Origin: Acetobacteraceae bacterium
GTDB lineage: Bacteria; Pseudomonadota; Alphaproteobacteria; Acetobacterales; Acetobacteraceae
Length of the DNA stretch: 6,207 nt
Assembly (NCBI GenBank): GCA_027306955.1
Contig: DAHUXX010000143.1
Location: 1-6,207 of the forward strand
Reading direction: 5' to 3'
Of the stretch, positions 1 through 6,207 are shown piece after piece. The translations under genes were made by a program, and so were the position numbers. The notes beneath the pieces are model-generated. The model ran no database searches. It was not told where the DNA came from and saw only the letters and a list, made by a program, of their open reading frames with translations. Position 1 is the stretch's first letter; every line of letters starts with the position of its first letter.

Positions 1-2
1 CG

Positions 3-1673
3 GACCCGGACCTGCAACGCCTGCTCGGCCTCGCGCTGCGCGAGGCGGGGCGGGAGGCCGAGGCGCTCGCCGTGCTCGAAGCGGCGGCGGCGCGGATGCC
101 GGGCGACGGCGACCTGCTTCTCGTCCTTGCCGGCGCGCTCGAGAACGCGGGGCGGCGCGCCGAGGCGATCCGGTACCTGCGCGAGGTGGCGTTCCTGCGC
201 CCGGATCAGGCGGATTCGCACCTCCTGCTCGGCCAGATGCTGCGCGCCGAGGGCCTGGTGGACGACGCCATCGCCAGCCTGCGCGCGGCGCGCGGCCTCG
301 ACCCCGGGCGCGCCCACATCGCGCTCGCGTTCGCCGAGGCGCTGCACCAGCAGCGGCGCGACGAGGAAGCGATCGCCCATGCCGAGGCGGCGCGCGAACT
401 CGAGCCCGGCCGTCCCGCGGCGGCGGTGCTCGAAATCGGGATTCTGACCGACCTGCGCCGGCCGCTCGAAGCGCTGGCCCGGTGCGAGGCGGCGCTCGCG
501 CGCTTCCCCGGCGAGCCGGCGTTGCATTCCTCGCGCGGCCTCGCGCTGATGGCGGCGGGCCGGCTCGACGAGGCGGAAGCGGCCGCCAGCCAGGCGGTGG
601 CGCTGGCGCCGCGGGATGCCGGGGCGCGGGTCAACCTCGCCGCCATCGTCAACCACGCCGGGGAGCCGGCGCGCGCGCTCGACATCTACGCCGAGGCCGA
701 GCGTCTCGACCCCGGCAGCCCCTCGGTGCTCGCCAACCGCAGCATGACGCGGCTGCTGCTCGGCGATTACGAGGCGGGATTTCGCGAATACGAGGCGCGG
801 CTCGCCGCCCAGCGGCCGGAGGAGCGGCGCCGCGACATCGCCGCACCCAGGCTGGCACCCGGCACCGACATCGAGGGCAGGACCGTGCTGGTGCACGCCG
901 AGCAGGGCTACGGCGACAACATCCAGTTCGCCCGCTTCGTGCCCATGCTCGCCGCCCGGGGAGCCCGCGTGGCGCTGGAGGTGCCGCCGGGGCTCGGGCG
1001 CCTGATGGGAAGCATCGAGGGTGTGTTCCACGTCGCCGAGCAGGGCGCGCGGCTGCCTGGGCACGACTACGCGATCTCGGTCATGAGCCTGGCGTGGTTC
1101 CTCGGCGTCACGCTCGACAACCTGCCGGCGCGGGTGCCCTACCTTGCGCCGCCCGCCGACGTTCAGGCGCGCTGGGACCGGCTGCTCGAGACCGCGCTCC
1201 CCCAGCGTCCGCGCATTGGCATCGCGTGGTCCGGCAACCCGAGATTCGCCGGCTACGCCACCCGGTCGATCCCGTTCGCCACCTTCAACCGAATCCGCGC
1301 GGCGCGGCCGGAGGCAAAATTCGTGGTGCTGCAGACCCAGTACGACGAGGTGACCGCGCGGGAGATCGAGGAGGCGGACAACCTCGTGCTCGCACGCACC
1401 GCGATCCGCGACTTCGCGGACACGGCGGCGCTGATGAACCGGCTCGACCTCGTCATCTCCGGCGATACCTCGCTGGTGCACCTCGCCGGCGCGCTCGGCC
1501 GGCCGGCCTGGGTGCTGCTGCAGCGCGCGGCGGACTGGCGCTGGCTCGCCGGGCGCGAGGACAGCCCCTGGTACCCCTCGCTGCGCCTGTTCCGCCAGGA
1601 GCGGCACGGCGACTGGGACGCGGTGGTGGCGGCCGCCGCGGCTGCGCTCGGGCAACACCGTTTCGAGATTTAG
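3..1673 (+). CDS. TPR-repeat protein with C-terminal GT9-like glycosyltransferase domain (5' partial)
   Basis: The frame is open from the first complete codon at position 3, and residues before the GTG at 72 already look like TPR helices, so the gene starts upstream of the window; 556 residues are visible. Numbering from that codon, residues 1-270 are tetratricopeptide repeats: the proline closing each repeat falls at 33, 67, 101, 135, 169, 203 and 237, exactly 34 apart. Residues ~290-545 are a GT-B fold, heptosyltransferase-like (Glyco_transf_9) domain, with H298-A-E-Q-G-x-G-D305-x-I-Q-F, a GIAWSGNP motif at 406-413, RSIP at 421-424, GDTSLVHLAGALG at 487-499 and a DWRW...DSPWYPS...FRQ tail at 511-532. 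This TPR plus GT9-like arrangement is common in proteobacteria. By family it should transfer a sugar from an activated donor, with the TPRs holding a protein partner; acceptor and donor are unknown. No signal peptide can be judged because the N-terminus is missing. The peptidase gene follows after 57 bp on the same strand. Confidence is high for the architecture and low for the substrate. Confidence 0.9.
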   Translation, partial: DPDLQRLLGLALREAGREAEALAVLEAAAARMPGDGDLLLVLAGALENAGRRAEAIRYLREVAFLRPDQADSHLLLGQMLRAEGLVDDAIASLRAARGLDPGRAHIALAFAEALHQQRRDEEAIAHAEAARELEPGRPAAAVLEIGILTDLRRPLEALARCEAALARFPGEPALHSSRGLALMAAGRLDEAEAAASQAVALAPRDAGARVNLAAIVNHAGEPARALDIYAEAERLDPGSPSVLANRSMTRLLLGDYEAGFREYEARLAAQRPEERRRDIAAPRLAPGTDIEGRTVLVHAEQGYGDNIQFARFVPMLAARGARVALEVPPGLGRLMGSIEGVFHVAEQGARLPGHDYAISVMSLAWFLGVTLDNLPARVPYLAPPADVQARWDRLLETALPQRPRIGIAWSGNPRFAGYATRSIPFATFNRIRAARPEAKFVVLQTQYDEVTAREIEEADNLVLARTAIRDFADTAALMNRLDLVISGDTSLVHLAGALGRPAWVLLQRAADWRWLAGREDSPWYPSLRLFRQERHGDWDAVVAAAAAALGQHRFEI

Positions 1674-1691
1674 CAATCCGCGTCATCGAAA

Positions 1692-1734
1692 TCGTTGCGC
1701 CGGCGCGCGCCGCGCGGCAGGATCGGCGCAATGG
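1692..1734 (+). promoter_or_regulatory. Inverted repeat spanning the start codon of the YgjP-like gene
   Basis: TTGCGCCG at 1695-1702 is perfectly complementary to CGGCGCAA at 1724-1731. The pairing extends outward to 1692/1734 through G-T wobbles and one C-G pair. The right arm contains the ATG (1731-1733), and the 21-nt loop contains the AGGA ribosome binding site. In RNA this could hide the start codon, making initiation depend on unfolding or on ribosomes arriving from the upstream gene. GC-rich DNA produces such repeats by chance, so a regulatory role is only inferred. Confidence 0.3.
1719..1722 (+). promoter_or_regulatory. Ribosome binding site deciding the YgjP-like start
   Basis: AGGA lies 8 nt before the ATG at 1731, a normal Shine-Dalgarno spacing. 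The in-frame TTG at 1695 would add 12 Arg-rich residues, but no comparable site precedes it, so the ATG is preferred. Confidence 0.6.
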
Positions 1735-2432
1735 AATCCACCAAGCCAGAGTTGTTGCGCCTGCCGAGCGGTCCGGCCCCGGTCCGCTGGCGCCGCAGCC
1801 GGCAGGCCCGGCGGATTTCGCTGCGCATCGACCCTGCCGACGGCGCCGTGGTCGTCACCCTGCCGCCGCGCGCCGGGCGCCGTGCGGCGATGGGGTTGCT
1901 GCACGACAACGCGGAATGGATCGCCGCCCGCCTCGCCGCCCTGCCGCTGCGCCTGCCGTTCGCGGACGGGGCACACGTGCCGGTGGACGGGGAGATGCAC
2001 CACATCCGCCACGCCCCCTCGGGTCGCGCCGGCGTGCAGTTGCGCGACCGCACCATCCATGTCTCGGGCGAGGCCGAGTTCCTGCCGCGCCGGGTGGCCG
2101 ACTTCCTGCGCGCCGAGGCACGCCACCGGTTCACCATGCTGGCCGTGGCTAAGGCCGGCGAGGCGGGGCTGCGGCCGCGCCGCATCACGGTCAAGGACAC
2201 GCGAACCCGCTGGGGCAGCTGCTCGGCGCGCGGCGACCTTTCCTTCTGCTGGCGGCTGGTGATGGCGCCGCCCTTCGTGCAGGACTATGTGGCGGCGCAC
2301 GAGGTCGCGCATCTGCGCCACATGAACCATGGCAGCCGCTTTTGGGCTCTCGTGGCGACCATGACGCCGCACACCGAGGCGGCGATGCGCTGGCTGCGCG
2401 ACGAGGGGCCGCGGCTGCTGCGCGTCGGCTGA
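1731..2432 (+). CDS. YgjP/DUF45-family zinc metallopeptidase (M48-like)
   Basis: This 233-residue protein is the usual length for the YgjP-like (DUF45, PF01863) family, which is annotated as zinc-dependent metallopeptidases related in motif to SprT/M48 enzymes. The signature is intact: R160-W-G-S-C-S165, then F172-C-W-R-L-V-M-A-P180, then HEVAH at 190-194 (two zinc ligands and the catalytic Glu191), and the third ligand H200 in NHGSRFW. The N-terminal part holds the family's RRSxxARRISLRI opening, roughly residues 16-30, followed by a segment rich in short beta-strand-like stretches. There is no signal peptide or hydrophobic membrane segment, so it is probably cytoplasmic. ATG 1731 was chosen because AGGA lies 8 nt upstream; TTG 1695 is the alternative. 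The gene lies 57 bp after the TPR-glycosyltransferase gene and 64 bp before the quinone oxidoreductase gene. Physiological substrates of this family are not established, and the neighbours do not reveal one. Confidence 0.92.
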   Translation: MESTKPELLRLPSGPAPVRWRRSRQARRISLRIDPADGAVVVTLPPRAGRRAAMGLLHDNAEWIAARLAALPLRLPFADGAHVPVDGEMHHIRHAPSGRAGVQLRDRTIHVSGEAEFLPRRVADFLRAEARHRFTMLAVAKAGEAGLRPRRITVKDTRTRWGSCSARGDLSFCWRLVMAPPFVQDYVAAHEVAHLRHMNHGSRFWALVATMTPHTEAAMRWLRDEGPRLLRVG

Positions 2433-2458
2433 TTTCCGCCACCATGGCAACAAGGTTC

Positions 2459-2479
2459 GCGCGCCGCGGAGCGGCGCGC
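2459..2479 (+). promoter_or_regulatory. Perfect 9-bp hairpin before the quinone oxidoreductase ribosome binding site
   Basis: GCGCGCCGC at 2459-2467 and GCGGCGCGC at 2471-2479 form a perfect stem around a GGA loop. The 3' arm ends 5 nt before the GGAGG ribosome binding site. No T-run follows, so it is not a classical intrinsic terminator for the peptidase gene. It could pause transcription, protect an RNA end, mark processing between two cistrons or influence ribosome loading. The whole 64-bp gap holds this stem, the ribosome binding site and no promoter that I can recognise. Confidence 0.45.
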
Positions 2480-2484
2480 ACGAC

Positions 2485-2489
2485 GGAGG
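2485..2489 (+). promoter_or_regulatory. Strong ribosome binding site (GGAGG) of the PIG3-type gene
   Basis: GGAGG lies 7 nt before ATG 2497 but only 1 nt before the in-frame TTG 2491. The spacing therefore selects ATG 2497 as the start. ATG 2515 better matches the N-terminus typical of the family, but has no comparable site in front of it. Confidence 0.75.
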
Positions 2490-2496
2490 CTTGGCG

Positions 2497-3498
2497 ATGA
2501 GCCTGCCCACCACGATGACCCATATCGGCTGCAACGCCCCCGGCGGGCCGGATGTCATGGAACTGGCGGAGGGGCCGGTGCCGGAGCCGAGGCAGGACGA
2601 GGTGCTGATCCGCGTGCTTGCCGCCGGGGTGAACCGGCCGGACGTGGCGCAGCGCCAGGGCTCCTACCCGCCGCCGCCAGGCGCCAGCCCGATCCTGGGC
2701 CTCGAGGTCGCGGGCGAGGTGGTCGCGACCGGCGCCGAGGTCACGGCCTACAAGCCGGGCGACCATGTCTGCGCGCTCACCAACGGCGGCGGCTACGCGG
2801 AGTATGCGGCGGCCCCCGAGGCGCAGACGCTGCCCTGGCCCGCCGGCTACGACGCGCTGCGCGCCGCCGCGCTGCCGGAGACCTATTTCACCGTGTGGGC
2901 CAACCTGTTCATGCTCGGTCGCCTCGCCCCCGGCGAGACGGTGCTGGTGCATGGCGGCACATCGGGCATCGGCGTGACCGCGATCCAGCTCGCCCGCGAG
3001 TTCGGCGCGCGGGTCTTCACCACCGTGGGCAGCGCCGCCAAGGCGCGCGCCGCCGAGGCGCTGGGCGCGGTCGCGATCAACTACCGCGAGGCTGATTTCC
3101 TCGAGGAGGTCCGCAAGGCGACCGGCAACAAGGGCGTCGATGTGGTGCTCGACATGGTCGGCGCCGGGTATTTCGCCCGCAACATCCGCGCGCTGGCGCT
3201 GGACGGGCGGCTGGTGATCATCGCCTTCCTGCAAGGCTCCAAGGTGGAAACGTTCGACCTCGCGCCGATCATGGTTCGCCGGCTCACCGTCTGCGGCTCG
3301 ACGATGCGCCCGCGCAGCACGGCGCAGAAGGGCGCGATCGCCACGGCGCTGCGCGAACGCGTCTGGCCGGTGCTCGCCGCCGGGCGCTGCGGGCCGGTCA
3401 TCCACCGCACCTTCAAGCTCGCCGAGGCCGGCGCCGCGCACGCGCTGATGGAGAGCAGCGCGCATATCGGCAAGATCATGCTGGACGTCGCGCTTTAG
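2497..3498 (+). CDS. NAD(P)H quinone oxidoreductase, PIG3 family (zinc-free MDR superfamily)
   Basis: This 333-residue protein has the full length and motifs of the PIG3/TP53I3-like quinone oxidoreductases (quinone_pig3 type), relatives of zeta-crystallin and QorA. These are soluble enzymes that reduce quinones or similar electrophiles with NADPH. Visible features are a GroES-like N-terminal half with GVNRPDVAQRQG at 44-55 followed by YPPPPG, NGGGYAEY at 96-103, an ALPETYFTVW segment near 126-134, the nucleotide-binding loop HGGTSGIG at 152-159 opening the Rossmann fold, and GSTMRPRS at 267-274, a PIG3-family hallmark. The zinc-ligand cysteines of alcohol dehydrogenases are absent, as expected. 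ATG 2497 is preferred because GGAGG sits 7 nt upstream; ATG 2515 is a shorter alternative. The gene follows the peptidase gene on the same strand and ends 11 bp from the converging putA stop. The cofactor preference and the natural substrate cannot be read from the sequence. Confidence 0.93.
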   Translation: MSLPTTMTHIGCNAPGGPDVMELAEGPVPEPRQDEVLIRVLAAGVNRPDVAQRQGSYPPPPGASPILGLEVAGEVVATGAEVTAYKPGDHVCALTNGGGYAEYAAAPEAQTLPWPAGYDALRAAALPETYFTVWANLFMLGRLAPGETVLVHGGTSGIGVTAIQLAREFGARVFTTVGSAAKARAAEALGAVAINYREADFLEEVRKATGNKGVDVVLDMVGAGYFARNIRALALDGRLVIIAFLQGSKVETFDLAPIMVRRLTVCGSTMRPRSTAQKGAIATALRERVWPVLAAGRCGPVIHRTFKLAEAGAAHALMESSAHIGKIMLDVAL

Positions 3499-3509
3499 AT
3501 GGGCGCGCT

Positions 3510-6206
3510 CTAGACCAGCGCCATCAGCGTCGCGTTGCCGCCGGCGGCGGCGGTGTTGACGCTGATGCTGCGTTCGGCGAACAGCGCCTCCAGCCGCAGC
3601 CCGCCTGATACCGTCTGCAACGCCACAATCGCGCCGGACCGCTCGGCGAGCGCCTGCGCCAGCTCCCGCGCGCCCGCTTCGTCGCCGTCATAGAGCGCGG
3701 CATCGAAGGCCTGGTGCTGCCAGTCCGAAACCGCAACGACGTGGCCGGCGAGCCCCGGTGGCACCTTCGTGCCCTGCGCCACCAGTGCGCGGTTGCCGGT
3801 GGCGAGCGCCGCGGCGACGGTGAGGTCCGGCCGCGCGCCGAGGCACAGCACCGCCCCGCGCGGCACCAGCTCGTAGCGGTCGCGCTCGCCAACCGCGCCC
3901 TTTAGCTCCTCCGCATGGCCGAACGGGGAGGTGGCGACCAGTGCCGCGGCCTCATCGGCCGCCGGCGAGCCCGAGGCGCGCAGATGCGCGATCCACTCCG
4001 CTGCCCGCGGCGGCGGCACGCCCCTGAGCGGCGGCGGCGCGCTCGCCAGCAGGCGGTGCAGGTAGAGCGGGCCGCCGGCCTTCGGTCCGGTTCCGGAAAG
4101 ATTGCGCCCACCGAACGGCTGCACGCCGACCACGGCGCCGATGAGGTCGCGATTGACGTAGATGTTGCCGGCGGCGGCGAGTGCGGTGGCACGCGCCTCG
4201 GTCTCGGCGATGCGGGTGTGCACGCCGAAGGTGAGCGCGTAGCCGGTGGCGTTCACGCTCTCGACCAGCGCGTCGAGCCGGTCGCGGCGGAAGCGCAGCA
4301 GGTGCAGCACGGGGCCGAACACCTCGCGCTTCAGCTCCGCCATGTCGCTGATCTCGATCAGCGTCGGTGCGACGAAGGTGCCGTGGGCGCAGTCCCCCGA
4401 CAGGGGCAGCGTCTCCACCGTGTTGCCGCGAGCGCGCATCGCGGCGATGTGGCCGAGGATGCCGTCGCGCGCACGCGGCGAGATCACCGGGCCGACATCG
4501 GTCGCGAGCCGGTCCGGGTTGCCCACGGAAAGCTCGCGCACGGCGCCGCGCAGCATGGCGAAGATGCGCTCGGCGACATCTTCCTGAACGCACAGCACGC
4601 GCAGCGCGGAGCAGCGTTGGCCCGCCGAATCGAAGGCGGAACGAACAGCGTCGGCCACCACCTGTTCCGCCAGCGCCGAGGAATCCACCACCAGCGCGTT
4701 CTGCCCGCCGGTCTCGGCGATCAGCGGGACCGGCGCGGCCGCCATGCGCCGCGCGAGGCTCGCCTGGATGTGCCGCGCCGCCTCGGTCGAGCCGGTGAAG
4801 AGCACGCCTTTCGTGCGCGCATCGGCGACCAGCGCCGCCCCCGTCGCGGTGCCGCCAGGCAGCAGTTGCAGCGCGCCCGCGGGGACGCCGGCCGCGCGCA
4901 GGATCGCCACCGCCTGGGCCGCGATGAGCGGCGTCTCCGGCGCGGGCTTCGCCAGCACCGCGTTGCCGGCGGCGAGTGCGGCCGCGACCTGGCCAGTGAA
5001 GATGGCAAGCGGGAAATTCCACGGGCTGATGCACACCACGGGGCCGAGCGGGCGATGCGTCGCGTTGTCGAAGCCGGCGATGCCGGCGGCGTAGTAGCGC
5101 AGGAAATCGGCCGCCTCGCGCACCTCGCCGACGGCGTTGGCGAAGGACTTGCCGGCCTCGCGCACGATGAGCGGGATCAGCGCCTGCATGCGCGCCTCCA
5201 GCAGGTCCGCGGCGCCGCGCAGGATCCCGGCGCGCCGCGCGGGTGGGGTCGCGGCCCATTCCGGCGCGGCTTCCTCGGCAATCGCCATCGCGCGCGAAAC
5301 GATTGCCTCGTCCGCCTCGATGACGGTGCCGACGGTGTCGCGGTGGTCGGCGGGGTTGAGCAGCAGGCGTGGCGCGCCGGGGGCGGGGCCATCGCCGAGC
5401 AACGGTTGCGCGTGCCACGGGCCGGCGCCCGCGCAACTCGTGGCCAGCGCCTCCAGCACGTTCTCGTCGGCGAGGTCGAGGCCGGCGGAGTTCGCGCGCC
5501 CCTCCAGCATGTCACGCGGCAGCTTGATCGCCGGGTGCGGCAGGCCCGGCGGCACGATCGCGGCGGCCTCCATCACCGGGTCGGCGATCAGGTCCTTCTC
5601 CGGAACGTTCGGATCGGCGATACGGTGCACGAAGGAGGCGTTGGCGCCGTTTTCCAGCAGCCGCCGCACCAGGTAGGCGAGCAGCGTCTCGTGCGTGCCC
5701 ACCGGCGCGTAGATGCGGCAGGGACGGTCGAGCCGGTCCGGCCCGACAACCTGCTCGTAGAGCGGCTCGCCCATGCCGTGCAGGCATTGGAACTCGTAAC
5801 GATCGCGCGGCGCGCTGGCGCCGGCGAGGGTGTGGATCGCCGCCAGCGTCATCGCGTTATGGGTGGCGAATTGCGCGAAGACCGCGTCCGGTGCCGCGAG
5901 CAGCCTGCGCGCGCAGGCGAGGTAGGAGACATCGGTGTGCACCTTGCGGGTGAACACTGGGTAGTCCGGCATGCCGTCGAGCTGCGCGCGCTTGACCTCG
6001 GCGTCCCAGTAGGCGCCCTTGACCAGGCGCACCATCAGCCGGTGCCCGGTCGCGCGCGCCAGCGAAACGATCCAGTCGAGCACGAAGGGGCCCCGCTTCT
6101 GGTAGGCCTGGACGACGAAGCCGATGCCGCCCCAGCCGGCGAGTGCGTCCTCGCGGCACAGCGCCTCCAGCAGGTCGAGCGAGGGTTCGAGCCGGTCGGC
6201 CTCCTC
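3510..6206 (-). CDS. putA: Bifunctional proline dehydrogenase / L-glutamate gamma-semialdehyde dehydrogenase PutA (5' partial)
   Basis: PutA converts proline to glutamate: an FAD-dependent proline dehydrogenase (PRODH) barrel passes electrons to quinone, and an NAD+-dependent aldehyde dehydrogenase then oxidises glutamate semialdehyde. The frame is open to the window edge, giving 898 C-terminal residues; by motif alignment with remembered E. coli PutA (1320 residues), the first visible residue falls near its residue 372, so the start and half the barrel lie outside. Numbering from the codon at 6206: residues 1-210 finish PRODH (VKGAYWD from 62, Y166 and R181-R182 matching E. coli Y540, R555 and R556). 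Residues ~280-710 are the aldehyde dehydrogenase, with N397 in SPWNFP, general base E498 in ETGGQN, catalytic C532 in AGQRCS and E628-VFGP. The rest is the C-terminal domain of long PutAs, ending in the conserved SxNTAAAGGNA motif at 880-892. This makes it type B or C; a DNA-binding N-terminus, if present, is outside. All visible catalytic residues are intact. It converges on the quinone oxidoreductase gene. Confidence 0.97.
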   Translation of the reverse strand, partial: EEADRLEPSLDLLEALCREDALAGWGGIGFVVQAYQKRGPFVLDWIVSLARATGHRLMVRLVKGAYWDAEVKRAQLDGMPDYPVFTRKVHTDVSYLACARRLLAAPDAVFAQFATHNAMTLAAIHTLAGASAPRDRYEFQCLHGMGEPLYEQVVGPDRLDRPCRIYAPVGTHETLLAYLVRRLLENGANASFVHRIADPNVPEKDLIADPVMEAAAIVPPGLPHPAIKLPRDMLEGRANSAGLDLADENVLEALATSCAGAGPWHAQPLLGDGPAPGAPRLLLNPADHRDTVGTVIEADEAIVSRAMAIAEEAAPEWAATPPARRAGILRGAADLLEARMQALIPLIVREAGKSFANAVGEVREAADFLRYYAAGIAGFDNATHRPLGPVVCISPWNFPLAIFTGQVAAALAAGNAVLAKPAPETPLIAAQAVAILRAAGVPAGALQLLPGGTATGAALVADARTKGVLFTGSTEAARHIQASLARRMAAAPVPLIAETGGQNALVVDSSALAEQVVADAVRSAFDSAGQRCSALRVLCVQEDVAERIFAMLRGAVRELSVGNPDRLATDVGPVISPRARDGILGHIAAMRARGNTVETLPLSGDCAHGTFVAPTLIEISDMAELKREVFGPVLHLLRFRRDRLDALVESVNATGYALTFGVHTRIAETEARATALAAAGNIYVNRDLIGAVVGVQPFGGRNLSGTGPKAGGPLYLHRLLASAPPPLRGVPPPRAAEWIAHLRASGSPAADEAAALVATSPFGHAEELKGAVGERDRYELVPRGAVLCLGARPDLTVAAALATGNRALVAQGTKVPPGLAGHVVAVSDWQHQAFDAALYDGDEAGARELAQALAERSGAIVALQTVSGGLRLEALFAERSISVNTAAAGGNATLMALV

Positions 6207-6207
6207 G

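Noticed and set aside
1695..1730. TTG 1695 as the start of the metallopeptidase gene
   Set aside because: It adds an Arg-rich 12-residue stretch with no Shine-Dalgarno; ATG 1731 has AGGA at good spacing.
482..2152. A 556-codon + strand open frame overlapping the TPR-glycosyltransferase and peptidase genes
   Set aside because: Its translation is dominated by Arg, Ala, Gly and Pro with no domain signal, and it runs through two genes with clear conserved motifs in another frame. It is a by-product of high GC.
1683..2558. A 291-codon - strand open frame opposite the YgjP-like gene
   Set aside because: No recognisable motif and low complexity; the sense frame has an intact HExxH metallopeptidase.
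2191..3465. A 424-codon - strand open frame opposite the PIG3-type gene
   Set aside because: It mirrors the codon bias of the sense gene, has a low-complexity R/A/H/G-rich composition and no recognisable domain. The sense frame carries all the PIG3 motifs.
3502..3522. A possible bidirectional terminator stem (GGCGC...GCGCC) between the convergent genes
   Set aside because: Only 5 bp with an 11-nt loop and no T-run on either strand; such short GC stems are frequent in this sequence.
3952..5436. A 494-codon - strand frame within putA in a shifted register
   Set aside because: It is an Arg-rich shadow of PutA. The PutA frame is continuous with catalytic residues intact, so there is no frameshift or nested gene.
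1..6207. Mobile elements, CRISPR arrays, tRNA or phage genes, toxin-antitoxin or defence modules
   Set aside because: Nothing on either strand resembles a transposase, integrase, spaced direct repeats, a tRNA cloverleaf or a small toxin-antitoxin pair; composition is even across the window, with no sign of recent transfer.

Overview
The window is 6.2 kb of very GC-rich bacterial chromosome. It is densely coded, with strong G/C bias at third codon positions, which is why almost every other frame is also open. Gene content and protein style suggest a high-GC alphaproteobacterium, perhaps from the Acetobacteraceae/Rhodospirillales. That placement is inferred from composition and protein flavour, not from a marker gene. 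I see no rRNA, tRNA, CRISPR array, insertion sequence, phage gene or attachment site.

There are four real genes, two of them cut by the window edges. On the + strand, in order: (1) the 3' part of a gene for a TPR-repeat protein fused to a GT-B/heptosyltransferase-like (GT9-type) domain, open from the first bases to 1673; (2) a YgjP/DUF45-type zinc metallopeptidase, 1731-2432; (3) a PIG3-type NAD(P)H quinone oxidoreductase of the zinc-free medium-chain dehydrogenase/reductase superfamily, 2497-3498. On the - strand, running towards them: (4) a long bifunctional proline utilization protein PutA, whose last ~898 residues lie in the window (3510-6206) and whose N-terminus lies beyond the right edge. 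PutA and the quinone oxidoreductase are convergent, with only 11 bp between their stop codons.

The three + strand genes have gaps of 57 and 64 bp and could be co-transcribed, but their functions do not form an obvious pathway: presumed glycosylation of an unknown acceptor, a peptidase of unknown substrate, and a quinone reductase. PutA oxidises proline to glutamate in two steps, passing electrons to the quinone pool through FAD and to NAD+. The neighbouring quinone oxidoreductase is redox-related only in a loose sense.

Nothing here looks like a new defence, mobile or biosynthetic system. The points most worth a second look are at the two short intergenic gaps. A perfect 9-bp hairpin sits just before the quinone oxidoreductase ribosome binding site, inside an 18-codon reading frame whose stop overlaps that gene's start as ATGA. 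A second inverted repeat covers the start codon of the peptidase gene and places its ribosome binding site in the loop.
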